Source: a virus. From it: a stretch of DNA of 64,000 nt. The DNA is taken from positions 1 to 64,000 of IMG/VR virus record IMGVR_UViG_3300042549_008312; one strand, given 5' to 3'. Position numbers and translations under genes: made by a program. The notes under the pieces were generated by a model. That model saw only the letters and a list, made by a program, of their open reading frames with translations. It had not been told where the DNA came from and searched no databases. Shown here in pieces: positions 17,318 through 25,594 of this stretch (positions are counted from its first letter, which is position 1; each line of letters starts with the position of its first letter).

Positions 17318-17986
17318 ATGCCAGTTCCAATTACAAACGTAAAATTCAGTGACATGTGGGCTGAAGCTAATGGTACCGCATATACAACGGGAAGTCTTAG
17401 TTTAAACGATATGAGTTTTTTTTCATATTTTGCTGGTCCTAATGGTTCTGGTGCCCGAACAGACAATAACTGGGGTCAAGGAGAAGCGTTAGGGGCAAAT
17501 AGAATATACGGTACTGGTGCTAAAACAACAAATATTCAAGTAGGTGATTTTGATGGGTTAAGATATTTTTATGATAATAGCACTTTATCGATTGATGTGG
17601 ATTTCATTAATAACCTACCCCCAAACGTCCCATTTCCACCACCAGGTACAAATAATGATTTGAATATAGATGTGGGGCTATATGATAGCACTTACACTTA
17701 TAATTATGTTTCTTCTGGTGCTATTATGGTTCCACCTGGTACTAATTCCCTCACAACAATTTCTCTAACCACCACTCCGATTATTTTTAGAGCGTATTGG
17801 ATAGTTAATATTGTAGCAACCCCACAACTTATACCAGGAGCTGTGGTTGACATATTAATTAATGGTAATGCTAAAGTTGTTGGTGGGGTGATAAACGCAG
17901 GTCCGCCAACAAGTTTTGATGGTATCACTTATGGTACTGAAGATGTCGCAGGTTTTGGATTAGATATCCAAGTTGTTTGTTACTAA
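17318..17986 (+). CDS. Probable virion surface/structural protein, 222 aa
   Basis: Not recognised by family. Gly/Thr/Asn/Pro-rich, low in Lys, beta-like, with a YGTGAKTTN and a PPNVPFPPPGTNN loop. Composition resembles phage tail or decoration proteins. Plus strand, alone between two minus-strand units. Confidence 0.55.
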   Translation: MPVPITNVKFSDMWAEANGTAYTTGSLSLNDMSFFSYFAGPNGSGARTDNNWGQGEALGANRIYGTGAKTTNIQVGDFDGLRYFYDNSTLSIDVDFINNLPPNVPFPPPGTNNDLNIDVGLYDSTYTYNYVSSGAIMVPPGTNSLTTISLTTTPIIFRAYWIVNIVATPQLIPGAVVDILINGNAKVVGGVINAGPPTSFDGITYGTEDVAGFGLDIQVVCY

Positions 17987-17990
17987 AATG

Positions 17991-18575
17991 TTAAAGAATC
18001 TTATCAATGATTTTATATTTTAAACCCTCTTGGGCTGACATATACCAATCATCTTTACGAGCTTTATAATCATTCATCTTAGCAACGGGTATTTTTGTTC
18101 TACTTAAAACATAGTCATCATACACCTTTTGGATTCTTTCACATTCCTTAATATTTTGTTTTGCACCTGTAATATTACCCCAGAACACGTCTGATATTTC
18201 ATGGTACATCAGGGTTGATGTTTTATGTGCAAACCTAACGTGGGTTGAAATATAAATGATAAAACCCATGGACATCGCTGAACCATAGCAATACCCGTGA
18301 ATTGGTGTCTTTGAATGTTCGATCGCAGCAATTAAAGCAAAACCGTCATATACTGAACCACCAAAACTATTAACAACTAATTTAATAGGTTCTCTGTAAT
18401 AATCTTGTAAATCACCCTCAAATTCATCGTCAAGTGTATTGATGTCGAGAATTGATTCTATTATATCCGCAACGCTTGATGAGGTTATGTCGGAACTTAA
18501 TACGATGTTCCTGGAATTATTATCCTTCACATCAATATTTGATTTAAATTTTTTCTTATATGATTTTTTTAACAT
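17991..18575 (-). CDS. ClpP-like serine protease (first of two)
   Basis: 194 aa. The ClpP core is visible: VNSFGGSVYDGFA (oxyanion-strand region), GSAMSMGF with nucleophile Ser about 102, and TLMYHEIS with catalytic His about 125. N-terminus is basic and lacks the usual ClpP loop start. Phage ClpP-like proteins can be cytosolic proteases or prohead proteases; which one this is cannot be told. Adjacent to a thioredoxin gene (3 nt). Confidence 0.8.
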   Translation of the reverse strand: MLKKSYKKKFKSNIDVKDNNSRNIVLSSDITSSSVADIIESILDINTLDDEFEGDLQDYYREPIKLVVNSFGGSVYDGFALIAAIEHSKTPIHGYCYGSAMSMGFIIYISTHVRFAHKTSTLMYHEISDVFWGNITGAKQNIKECERIQKVYDDYVLSRTKIPVAKMNDYKARKDDWYMSAQEGLKYKIIDKIL

Positions 18576-18578
18576 AAA

Positions 18579-18896
18579 CTACATAATTTCACTAATGGAT
18601 TCCGTAATCAATGTGGTAGGTTGGATCCCTATTGTTGTTTTAATAACTTCACCCTTTTTAACATATTTTATTGTCGGTATTGACCTAATGCCGTATGATT
18701 TAGACAATTCTTCGTTTTGATCAACATTGATTTTGCAAAACACAACATCTTTATATTTTTCATCCTCAATAATGGTTTCCAAAATTGGTATCAGCTGTTT
18801 GCATGGACCACACCAATCTGCGTAAAAATCCATAACCACCGCACTATTCTTACTAAGAATCTGCTCTAAATGTTCTTTGTTTTCTATCTGTATCAT
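18579..18896 (-). CDS. Thioredoxin
   Basis: 105 aa, full thioredoxin length. Active site WCGPC at residues 28-32, cis-Pro in SIPTIKYV, and the conserved VDQNEELSKSYGIRS stretch. Reduces disulfides, for example for ribonucleotide reductase. TAG stop. Confidence 0.93.
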   Translation of the reverse strand: MIQIENKEHLEQILSKNSAVVMDFYADWCGPCKQLIPILETIIEDEKYKDVVFCKINVDQNEELSKSYGIRSIPTIKYVKKGEVIKTTIGIQPTTLITESISEIM

Positions 18897-18936
18897 ATCT
18901 ATAATTATAGTATTATATTGTAAAGAGTAAAGAATT

Positions 18937-19341
18937 TTAACCTTTTGGTTTGTAAGTTTCCTTCAATTCTCTCGTCTTATCAATGAGGGATAAATTTCCC
19001 TCATCGGTACCAAACACAATGGTTTCGTAATCAAACATATCTATTTTAGCTATTTCAGCTAATAATTTAAAACTTTCCTGATTATTGGTAACAAAAGATG
19101 GTTTTGAGTGGAGTTGTAACCACCCCGTTATTGCATCGGTTATATAGTTTTCTGAGTCTTTTAAAGTAATCATAGATCTATCCTCATTACCCTCAAAATG
19201 AAACATATAGTCGTTGTAAAGTAAACCTTCAACGATAACCCCATCATTAACAGGTTCAGCATATAGACTACCAACACTACTTAACAAGTATAAAGCATTT
19301 AGCTTGTCACCACTTATTAATGTATTAAAATATATATTCAT
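18937..19341 (-). CDS. Hypothetical protein, 134 aa
   Basis: Not recognised. Own promoter box TAATTTTG 4 nt before ATG. Confidence 0.6.
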   Translation of the reverse strand: MNIYFNTLISGDKLNALYLLSSVGSLYAEPVNDGVIVEGLLYNDYMFHFEGNEDRSMITLKDSENYITDAITGWLQLHSKPSFVTNNQESFKLLAEIAKIDMFDYETIVFGTDEGNLSLIDKTRELKETYKPKG

Positions 19342-19345
19342 GTTA

Positions 19346-19353
19346 CAAAATTA
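19346..19353 (-). promoter_or_regulatory. Promoter box TAATTTTG
   Basis: 4-nt gap to ATG 19341; leaderless pattern. Confidence 0.5.
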
Positions 19354-19365
19354 ATAAATTAGTTT

Positions 19366-19920
19366 TTAATAACCAAATGTAAGAACCAAATCTTTATATT
19401 TTATTTTATCTGGTCTCATTGAAACCATGTCCATGTGATCTATATCAATGATTTTTTCATCATTAATACTTTTCTCGTAATTGGTTGTTTGTCTGGTAAA
19501 TTTGTTGTATTTTTCTAGGTTATCAGCCATAAATTTATTAATATCATCACGTTCTTCTGGTGAGGTTTCGGTTATTACTATTCTAACCAAATAAAATGTG
19601 TGTTTATCATACTTCCCTTGATATCTTGGTATGAAAACAAATGATAACCTGTTTCTAAATCTTGAAAAAAAGTTTAATAATTCATTATCAAAACGATTTT
19701 TAGCAAATTCATTTTTATTCAAGTTTAATAAAATACCTAATTGTGAGACGGTAAAAATATTTTTTTCAGCTGATAATTGGTCATTAATATTTAAATCTTG
19801 TGCAATTAAATAATATAACGATTTTTTATATAAGAAATTGTTATTAAATGAGCAATAATCATTTTTCATTTTATCGAAAAATGTTATAAAACCCTTTTTA
19901 ATATCGGTATTTTTCCCCAT
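19366..19920 (-). CDS. Hypothetical protein, 184 aa
   Basis: Not recognised. Lys/Asn/Phe-rich. A TATATTTG box lies 5 nt before the ATG. Confidence 0.6.
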   Translation of the reverse strand: MGKNTDIKKGFITFFDKMKNDYCSFNNNFLYKKSLYYLIAQDLNINDQLSAEKNIFTVSQLGILLNLNKNEFAKNRFDNELLNFFSRFRNRLSFVFIPRYQGKYDKHTFYLVRIVITETSPEERDDINKFMADNLEKYNKFTRQTTNYEKSINDEKIIDIDHMDMVSMRPDKIKYKDLVLTFGY

Positions 19921-19925
19921 CGTTA

Positions 19926-19933
19926 CAAATATA
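19926..19933 (-). promoter_or_regulatory. Promoter box TATATTTG
   Basis: 5-nt gap to ATG 19920. Confidence 0.55.
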
Positions 19934-19944
19934 ATAAAAAGATT

Positions 19945-20346
19945 TTAATAATCAAAAACAAATTTTGTTGTCATGTCTTTTTCGTTTTTACCCTTTTTAA
20001 TAACTTCTTTAATATTAATACCAACCTGGGCGAATAATTTCATTATCTTTTTCTTAATGGCAATACCTGTTTTATTACTATCGCAGTTATATAAAATAAA
20101 CATCGGTACCAATTCATCTGTATTATATTGAAACACAAAATATAATTTTGTTTTAAATAAAGATAACTCATTAAAGAACGAGTTATCAAGTGAGGACATT
20201 AAATGGTTTTGTGTTTTTGTTAAGGTAACAAGTATGTGTAAATTATAAAAATTAATGACAGTTGTTGTGTGTTCGTATTTTTTAAGACCTAAATACTTTA
20301 TTACATTATCATCCGCTCTTATGAAAGTAGCGTATATCTGTGGCAT
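19945..20346 (-). CDS. Hypothetical protein, 133 aa
   Basis: Not recognised; shares its first base with the stop of the upstream 107-aa gene, so coupled. Confidence 0.55.
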   Translation of the reverse strand: MPQIYATFIRADDNVIKYLGLKKYEHTTTVINFYNLHILVTLTKTQNHLMSSLDNSFFNELSLFKTKLYFVFQYNTDELVPMFILYNCDSNKTGIAIKKKIMKLFAQVGINIKEVIKKGKNEKDMTTKFVFDY

Positions 20347-20669
20347 TAAAATGAAAATTTGTGGGTCTCTTCAAGATCACCTTTTGTTATATTATCCAGT
20401 AACCAGATATGTTCTTCTTTGATGAGAATTAATGTACCAAAACCTTGAGCAAAAATTTTGTAATTATCAAAGTTAGCCTCGTTATAATCACCATTTTTCA
20501 GTATATCAACAAAAACTTTACCGTTGATAATGTACTCTGGTTTGATTAAAAACCTTTCGTTAACAAAAAATATCTCAGGGTTCTCTTTTACGCTTAAATT
20601 GTTTTTAAGACACCAATTTAAAAAAGATCGGTTAAGTTCAATATTTATTTTCTTATTCTGATTACTCAT
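20346..20669 (-). CDS. Hypothetical protein, 107 aa
   Basis: Not recognised. Probably the first gene of a two-gene unit with 19945-20346. TATTTATA lies 3 nt before the ATG. Confidence 0.55.
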   Translation of the reverse strand: MSNQNKKINIELNRSFLNWCLKNNLSVKENPEIFFVNERFLIKPEYIINGKVFVDILKNGDYNEANFDNYKIFAQGFGTLILIKEEHIWLLDNITKGDLEETHKFSF

Positions 20670-20672
20670 ACA

Positions 20673-20680
20673 TATAAATA
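20673..20680 (-). promoter_or_regulatory. Candidate late promoter TATTTATA
   Basis: 3 nt upstream of ATG 20669. Confidence 0.4.
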
Positions 20681-20702
20681 CATCTGATTAATACATTAAT
20701 AT

Positions 20703-20719
20703 AAAAAAGGGGTTCTTTG
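20703..20719. repeat. Inverted repeat arm, 17 bp
   Basis: AAAAAAGGGGTTCTTTG; perfect inverted copy at 21167-21183. The pair brackets the 20730-21137 gene. Confidence 0.9.
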
Positions 20720-20729
20720 TTATTTTATT

Positions 20730-21137
20730 TTAACCTTGTAAAAGGTCTTTCTTTTCGCTAAGTTTATTATGGTCAGCAATTATTTTGCTGACATTGTCCA
20801 ACGTTTTATCGAAACGTGAATCAACATATTTGTTTAATTCATCGACATGTCGGTGGGCTTCTTGATCAACCCTTTCAATCTCTCTTGAGAGATCGGTGGA
20901 TCTTTCATGGATTGTTCGATGAACCTCATCAAATTGTTTGTGAATTTCTCTTCGGAGTTCATCCAAATCACGCACAAGGTCATTTCTACCTTCTTGGTTA
21001 TATCTTTCGATATGGTTTATTGTATTTTCTTGGTTTGTTTGTTTTTTCGTTAATCTAACAACCATCACAACCCCGATCACAAGTAAAATTGCAACCAAAG
21101 CAGTAACGATCCCTAAACTGAAATAAATTGTTTCCAT
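20730..21137 (-). CDS. Membrane-anchored coiled-coil protein, 135 aa
   Basis: TM helix at residues about 8-28 (IVTALVAILLVIGVVMVV), then a long charged heptad-type coiled coil to the C-terminus (EIHKQFDEVHRTIHER, DELNKYVDSRFDKTLDN). Lies directly downstream of tRNA-Ser(GCU) and is enclosed by a 17-bp inverted repeat. Function unknown. Confidence 0.65.
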   Translation of the reverse strand: METIYFSLGIVTALVAILLVIGVVMVVRLTKKQTNQENTINHIERYNQEGRNDLVRDLDELRREIHKQFDEVHRTIHERSTDLSREIERVDQEAHRHVDELNKYVDSRFDKTLDNVSKIIADHNKLSEKKDLLQG

Positions 21138-21166
21138 GTTTAAAAATTTTTTTTAATGTATTATGT

Positions 21167-21183
21167 CAAAGAACCCCTTTTTT
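21167..21183. repeat. Inverted repeat arm, 17 bp
   Basis: CAAAGAACCCCTTTTTT; partner of 20703-20719. Confidence 0.9.
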
Positions 21184-21185
21184 TG

Positions 21186-21274
21186 CGGAAGGTACTGGAC
21201 TCGAACCAGTGGATCCCCTTTCGAGGATCAACAGTTTAGCAAACTGCCGCATTCGGCCTCTCTGCCAACCTTCC
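21186..21274 (-). tRNA. tRNA-Ser(GCU)
   Basis: Class II cloverleaf: acceptor GGAAGGT/ACCTTCC, anticodon arm GCAGT-TTGCTAA-ACTGT, long variable arm, T loop TTCGAGT, discriminator G. CCA not encoded. Last of three tRNAs in this cluster. Confidence 0.93.
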
Positions 21275-21278
21275 AGTG

Positions 21279-21353
21279 TGGACCCTGTAGGGCTCGAACC
21301 TACGACCTACTGATTATGAGTCAGTTGCTACTAACCAACTGAGCTAAAGGTCC
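21279..21353 (-). tRNA. tRNA-Met(CAU) or tRNA-Ile2
   Basis: Acceptor GGACCTT/AGGGTCC, anticodon arm ACTGA-CTCATAA-TCAGT, T loop TTCGAGC, discriminator A, CCA not encoded. Elongator Met versus lysidine-modified Ile cannot be decided here. Confidence 0.9.
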
Positions 21354-21444
21354 AAATTCGGTGTAAAGTAGTCACGGCCACTTCTAGTCCATTACACCTG
21401 TTTTTATAACCGTGGCACAATGTGGCTCGACCCTGGTTATAATT
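21354..21444 (-). ncRNA. Folded inter-tRNA spacer (two hairpins)
   Basis: Two perfect closing stems: GGTGTAA/TTACACC (21360-21366 with 21392-21398) and TTATAACC/GGTTATAA (21404-21411 with 21435-21442). The second abuts the 3' end of tRNA-Ser(UGA). Confidence 0.6.
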
Positions 21445-21535
21445 TGGCGGAAGGAGTAGGATTCGAACCCACGGAACGGTTTCCCGTTCTTCAGATTTCA
21501 AGTCTGACGCAATCGACCAACTCTGCCATCCTTCC
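21445..21535 (-). tRNA. tRNA-Ser(UGA)
   Basis: Class II: acceptor GGAAGGA/TCCTTCC, anticodon arm TCAGA-CTTGAAA-TCTGA, variable arm AACGG-GAAA-CCGTT, discriminator G, CCA encoded. Confidence 0.94.
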
Positions 21536-21569
21536 GTATTATATTATAAATATAAGCAAAAACTTTTAT

Positions 21570-22034
21570 TTAAACAAGTTTTTCTTTATCTTTTTCAATT
21601 GTTTTTTTAGAGACCAGACCTCTACCGTATTTGGTTATACGTTCTTTGTATCTTTCTTTAACGTGTGGGCTAATTGGTATTGGTGTACCATCTTCATCAA
21701 TTCTAACAAATTTGATGTTGGTGTGGGTAACGATTTCCTGGTCACCTGTACGCACATTGTGTTTTCTAACTTCGATGTATAAGGACACTGATGTGTTACC
21801 AAACTCAATAACTTTACCGTAGATTTTAAGTAACGCATTAACCTTAACGGCTTTCTTAAAGATTAACTCATCGATCTTAATTGTAACAACCATTGGTGTG
21901 TCACAAATCTGTGCAGCGTATGCGGCCGAAGCGTCATCAATTAAACTCACTAATGTACCACCGAACATATTGTCGTGTACACCGATATCACCCTTCTTAC
22001 AAATGTAAGTCGTTATTAATTCCATCTGTTCCAT
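21570..22034 (-). CDS. Hotdog-fold acyl-CoA thioesterase-like protein
   Basis: 154 aa. The N-terminal part has DNMFGGTLVSLIDDASAAYA, the hotdog helix and catalytic Asp region of YciA/acyl-CoA thioesterases, followed by a long beta strand series ending GDQEIVTHTNIKFVRID. Such enzymes hydrolyse acyl-CoA or acyl-ACP. Unusual in a phage; possibly linked to the FabH-like gene at 27825. Overlaps the upstream gene by 38 nt. Confidence 0.75.
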   Translation of the reverse strand: MEQMELITTYICKKGDIGVHDNMFGGTLVSLIDDASAAYAAQICDTPMVVTIKIDELIFKKAVKVNALLKIYGKVIEFGNTSVSLYIEVRKHNVRTGDQEIVTHTNIKFVRIDEDGTPIPISPHVKERYKERITKYGRGLVSKKTIEKDKEKLV

Positions 22035-22281
22035 TAAACAATTTTAAGTACTTATTCCTAATTTCTAAAGATTTTCTTTTAAGACTGAAAGAATCGCTAT
22101 CAACCGCCTTAGCGATAATTTCCTCTTCTTCTTTAGTTACATGTTCTAACATAAAATCAAATTCATTGTCAGTTAAATTGTAAAATGATAAAAACATATC
22201 ATCCATTAAATCAAACATACCATGTTGTCCTGGTTGGTTTGTTTTTAAACATTCTTGCACCTCTGGCCTTAATACTTTCAT
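21997..22281 (-). CDS. Hypothetical helical protein, 94 aa
   Basis: Start at ATG 22279-22281 (MKVLRPEVQ). Helical, acidic middle (KEEEEIIAKAVDS). A longer reading would enter the tmRNA 3' region. Unknown. Confidence 0.55.
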   Translation of the reverse strand: MKVLRPEVQECLKTNQPGQHGMFDLMDDMFLSFYNLTDNEFDFMLEHVTKEEEEIIAKAVDSDSFSLKRKSLEIRNKYLKLFNGTDGINNDLHL

Positions 22282-22324
22282 AATTAAAAAATTAGGGCGA
22301 TACCAAAATAATACCGCCAATTTG

Positions 22325-22708
22325 TGGAGATGAGGGGATTCGAACCCCTGTCTTGTCTAGCCATTAATTAACCCTCGTTCACATGCTTATTCAATTTTTC
22401 TAAACTGACAAACTTCACAATTCCCTTATTTTGACGGTTCGGTTTACTGAGAACTAATCTTCCGCTCGCTTATAAGATAGCGACACATCTTTTTGCAGTT
22501 TTGGGTGACTGTTGTTAGCCAAGCTTTCGCTTAGACTAATTCTAGATCTGCAAACTCAACAGACTGACCATTAAACGTGATGTTTCCGTCAGCATCGATA
22601 TAGCTTTCGCCATTTAAAACTGTATATAGGTTATTAAAGTGTTTCCAATACTAACACTGCATGCATCAAATTAAAGAACGTATCTATCAATCAATTCCAG
22701 TCATCCCC
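22325..22708 (-). ncRNA. ssrA: tmRNA (SsrA RNA), phage-encoded
   Basis: One-piece tmRNA, 384 nt. The ends form a 7-bp acceptor GGGGATG (22702-22708) with CATCTCC; T arm AGGGG-TTCGAAT-CCCCT; discriminator A; CCA not encoded (ACAA). A P2-type helix forms between CGTTC near the 5' end and GAACG near the 3' end. The tag frame lies at 22531-22611. tmRNA rescues stalled ribosomes with SmpB, which is encoded at 689-1111. It is expressed with tRNA-Leu from the box at 22817. Confidence 0.93.
22531..22611 (-). other. tmRNA tag-peptide frame, 26 residues
   Basis: Resume codon GGC at 22609-22611, stop TAA at 22531-22533. The tag begins GESYIDADGN and ends FADLELV. The GES start is like Bacteroidota tags (GE then polar residues, then Y), but it is much longer than the usual 9-10 residues and lacks the terminal LAA/AA proteolysis signal. 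Resume codon is inferred from Bacteroidota tags. Confidence 0.75.
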
Positions 22709-22715
22709 ATATTTA

Positions 22716-22802
22716 TGGTACCGAGGGCGGGACTCGAACCCGCACGAACGTAATGTCCAAGGGATTTTAAGTCCCTCGTGTCTACCATTCCACCACCTCG
22801 GC
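22716..22802 (-). tRNA. tRNA-Leu(UAA)
   Basis: Class II: acceptor GCCGAGG/CCTCGGT, anticodon arm with TAA in a CTTAAAA-type loop, T loop TTCGAGT, discriminator A, CCA encoded. It lies 7 nt upstream of ssrA. Confidence 0.94.
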
Positions 22803-22816
22803 ATTGAAATATGATA

Positions 22817-22824
22817 CAAAAGTA
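22817..22824 (-). promoter_or_regulatory. Promoter box TACTTTTG for tRNA-Leu/ssrA
   Basis: 14 nt upstream of the tRNA-Leu 5' end; likely drives the tRNA-tmRNA unit. Confidence 0.6.
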
Positions 22825-22893
22825 GTAAATAAATATGGACTATACAAGTGTTTTAATAAAAATTTTCAATTATTTTGTGATATTTATCTATAT

Positions 22894-23673
22894 ATGGGGT
22901 TAATTGAGGAAATAAAAAGAATGAGACAGATTATGTCCGTTATTAATGAAGAAAAAGGTCATGTGTCAGTATCTTGTCCAAAGTGTGATCACTCATGGAA
23001 AATTGAGGATGATGACCCTGATCCATATCTATGTCATACCTGTGGTTATGATAAACTTGAAGGTAAGTATGAACCTGAAAAACTGGCTAAATGGAAAAAA
23101 GAGTCTGGTCTAGAGGAGAATGATGATGAAGAAGTTGAAGATGATGATAACGATTTTTTTGGTATAAGAGAAGATCTAGCTGACCTTAAGAAAGAATTGG
23201 TTGCTGCTGGTGTAAACGATAATACAAGATTACATCTAACACATGATAGTGAATTAAAAAGAGTTAACACACCACAAAAAGCAACAGGGCCAAAACCAAA
23301 TGGTCTTTGGTATTGTGTTGGTTTTGGTTGGTTAGATTTCACAACCAGCGATTTCAAAACTTTTTATACAATCGGTAACCGTGTTCATGCTTTTGACATT
23401 AGTCTTGATGGTTTGGATGTGCTTCTTATAAGAAATTATGACCAATTGGTCAGATTTGAAAATAGATACTTGGTTAAGGATGAAACAAATTACTCAAGAA
23501 AAAATAACTTTAGCATTAACTGGGCTAAAGTTGCTGAAGATTATGATGGTATAGAGATAGCGCCATACATATATGAAGCTAGATATGAGCATGCCTGGTA
23601 TTACGGTTGGGACGTTGCTTCTGGATGTATCTGGAACACAAGTGGTTTAAAATCAAAAAAACTCCTACAATAA
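22894..23673 (+). CDS. Zinc-ribbon protein with packaging-type N-terminus, 259 aa
   Basis: Start placed at ATG 22894 (MGLIEEIKRMRQ); the longer frame has no support. VINE-E lies near residue 20. A CPKC...CHTC ribbon spans residues about 31-56, then an acidic linker and a C-terminal domain containing FGWLDFTTSDFKTFY and AWYYGWDVASG. Function unknown; plus strand with the next gene. Confidence 0.6.
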   Translation: MGLIEEIKRMRQIMSVINEEKGHVSVSCPKCDHSWKIEDDDPDPYLCHTCGYDKLEGKYEPEKLAKWKKESGLEENDDEEVEDDDNDFFGIREDLADLKKELVAAGVNDNTRLHLTHDSELKRVNTPQKATGPKPNGLWYCVGFGWLDFTTSDFKTFYTIGNRVHAFDISLDGLDVLLIRNYDQLVRFENRYLVKDETNYSRKNNFSINWAKVAEDYDGIEIAPYIYEARYEHAWYYGWDVASGCIWNTSGLKSKKLLQ

Positions 23674-23696
23674 AGGTATTTATTAAAAACACAAAC

Positions 23697-23704
23697 TATT
23701 TATA
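23697..23704 (+). promoter_or_regulatory. Candidate late promoter TATTTATA
   Basis: 21 nt upstream of ATG 23726, within ACTATTTATAATATAG. Confidence 0.45.
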
Positions 23705-23725
23705 ATATAGCAAAATCATATAATC

Positions 23726-24475
23726 ATGAAAATTAAATTAACCTTAAAGCAAATAAAGAATTTAATCAATGAAGGTAAATTACCTTATAGATTCTTGGAA
23801 GATAATAACCCAGAAGAGACTGAAACTATTGATGGTGAAATGTCTGGTGATGGTGAGAAGATGTCAAACGAACCTGAAATGTCAGCTGATGAACAAATCA
23901 GAAGTATTAAAGGTGGTAGCATTATTGACTTCTTACAGCAAATGCCAAGAAGAGGTTCATACGGTTATGTTTATTATACAGCTGAAATCCCTGTTAATAA
24001 AAACTATATCGATGATGACGGTGTTAAGAAACCAAACCCTATAGTTGGTAAACTATACAAAAACACCGTATTTAAATTCCAATTTGATAAATCTTATAAA
24101 AGAGCTGTTGAAATTAAAAACGAAAAAACTGGTGATGATTATGAGGTTGGATCTAGACAAGCGGTCTATAAAGATGTTGAGGGTTACAATATGTTATTAG
24201 AAGGCCCAAAAGGTTTATATTTCCCTATTGTATTAGACGACCCTAAAGGTGATCAAAGCGCAAATTACATGTTAATGAATGACAACGGTGGTTTTGATGT
24301 TGTATCGAAAGAACAAATAAAAAAATATTTAAAACCCGTTTCAGGTACATCAACATATATTAATTACAGATCTTTAATTGTCCAAAAAATATTTAAAATT
24401 AAAGCTGGGGGTAGGGCGTTTAGCAACTCAGAGTTCCCTTACGAATATTTAGGACCAGAAAACTTACAGAAATAA
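23726..24475 (+). CDS. Virion-type protein with cleavable N-terminus, 249 aa
   Basis: N-terminus MKIKLTLKQIKNLINEGK carries INE-G, a T4 prohead-protease-like site, after a basic amphipathic helix. Residues 25-60 are acidic, then an alpha/beta domain of unknown type. Preceded by the TATTTATA motif and followed by a terminator, so a single late gene. Confidence 0.6.
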   Translation: MKIKLTLKQIKNLINEGKLPYRFLEDNNPEETETIDGEMSGDGEKMSNEPEMSADEQIRSIKGGSIIDFLQQMPRRGSYGYVYYTAEIPVNKNYIDDDGVKKPNPIVGKLYKNTVFKFQFDKSYKRAVEIKNEKTGDDYEVGSRQAVYKDVEGYNMLLEGPKGLYFPIVLDDPKGDQSANYMLMNDNGGFDVVSKEQIKKYLKPVSGTSTYINYRSLIVQKIFKIKAGGRAFSNSEFPYEYLGPENLQK

Positions 24476-24502
24476 AAAAAGCCCCAATTTAAGGGGCTTT
24501 TT
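24476..24502. terminator. Bidirectional Rho-independent terminator
   Basis: AAAAGCCCC and GGGGCTTTT arms, loop AATTTAA, A run and T run on either side; serves converging genes 23726-24475 and 24506-25537. Confidence 0.88.
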
Positions 24503-24505
24503 CTT

Positions 24506-25537
24506 TTACTTATTAAATCGTTTAAACGATGCTTCCGTTATCAGATTATATTTGGCACGTCCAATAAACTCACTAAGATTCTTTGCATCCGTATAACTCA
24601 TAGCTGATGTTAGATAATGTTTAAAGTTATCAACCCAACCATCTATAGTATATTCAACAGCATGCACCCTTACAACACCTTCAGATGTTTTAACGTCCGT
24701 CTTACCCCAACTTGCTTGCACCTCTTTGGTTGACATCCCTCTGAATTTCTTGTATAGTTTACCACCAGCTTTAAAAAATTCTTTTGCTTTTAAATTGTAC
24801 TGATTAATACGTTCACCATCCTCATCTACGGTATCACCAGCACTTTCCAGGGCTTTATTAAAGATTGAACCAAGCATTACATAGTCAGCACCAAGGGCCA
24901 ATGCTTTAATTACATCTGAATACTTTTTAAACCCACCGTCAGCAACAATTTGCGCTGGTTTTTCTAAAGTGCATGAAACTTTATATGTTTCAACAATCAA
25001 TGAGGCCATTGGATACCCGACACCTGTGTGTACAGTTGTTAAACAACCACCACCGTTTCCAATACCAATTCTAACATAGTCAGCACCAGCATCAGATAAT
25101 AAAGCGTATGTTTCTGGATTGGCAACATTACCAACCATCAATACCAATGAATCACCATATTTCTCCTTCGCTGTTCTGGTTAATTCGTGTACAGCTGGCA
25201 TATGGCCGTTTGCAACATCTAAAAGAATGTGATGTTTTGATTCTTTTGGTTGATCGTTCTTAATGAACACATCTTCGAATTGAGTAAGCCCATATGAAAT
25301 CCACTCACTAAAACTTGTCTTGGGATGTAAATCTGTATTGGCTGTTCTTGGTAAGATCACATTAATACATTGCTCTTTAAAATAATGAGCGTTGTGTATG
25401 TTCACAACTGTATCCATGGGCGCTGTGAATAAAGGTAATCCACCTTTATCATCAAAGGGGTATATTTCCGATCTGGAGTTAATTCTGGTTATTGCCGATG
25501 GCATTAACAACACATCATCAAAGTCAAATAAAGTCAT
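24506..25537 (-). CDS. IMP dehydrogenase / GMP reductase family protein
   Basis: 343 aa, GMP-reductase length, without CBS domains. FDDVLLMPS at the N-terminus, TAPMDTV, VGNVANPETY, the GIGNGGGCLTT loop carrying the catalytic Cys (about 168), VADGGFKKYSDVIKALALGA and YKKFRGMST. It acts in purine interconversion (IMP to XMP, or GMP to IMP). The loop is GNGGG instead of GPGS, so substrate choice is unclear. Transcribed alone, with a 24-nt leader from 25562. Confidence 0.88.
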   Translation of the reverse strand: MTLFDFDDVLLMPSAITRINSRSEIYPFDDKGGLPLFTAPMDTVVNIHNAHYFKEQCINVILPRTANTDLHPKTSFSEWISYGLTQFEDVFIKNDQPKESKHHILLDVANGHMPAVHELTRTAKEKYGDSLVLMVGNVANPETYALLSDAGADYVRIGIGNGGGCLTTVHTGVGYPMASLIVETYKVSCTLEKPAQIVADGGFKKYSDVIKALALGADYVMLGSIFNKALESAGDTVDEDGERINQYNLKAKEFFKAGGKLYKKFRGMSTKEVQASWGKTDVKTSEGVVRVHAVEYTIDGWVDNFKHYLTSAMSYTDAKNLSEFIGRAKYNLITEASFKRFNK

Positions 25538-25561
25538 ATTGTTTTATTTTATGTTATGGGA

Positions 25562-25569
25562 CAAAAGTA
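25562..25569 (-). promoter_or_regulatory. Promoter box TACTTTTG
   Basis: Upstream of the IMPDH/GMPR-like gene with a 24-nt leader. Confidence 0.5.
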
Positions 25570-25594
25570 GTAACTAATTTGGTATAAACCAAAT

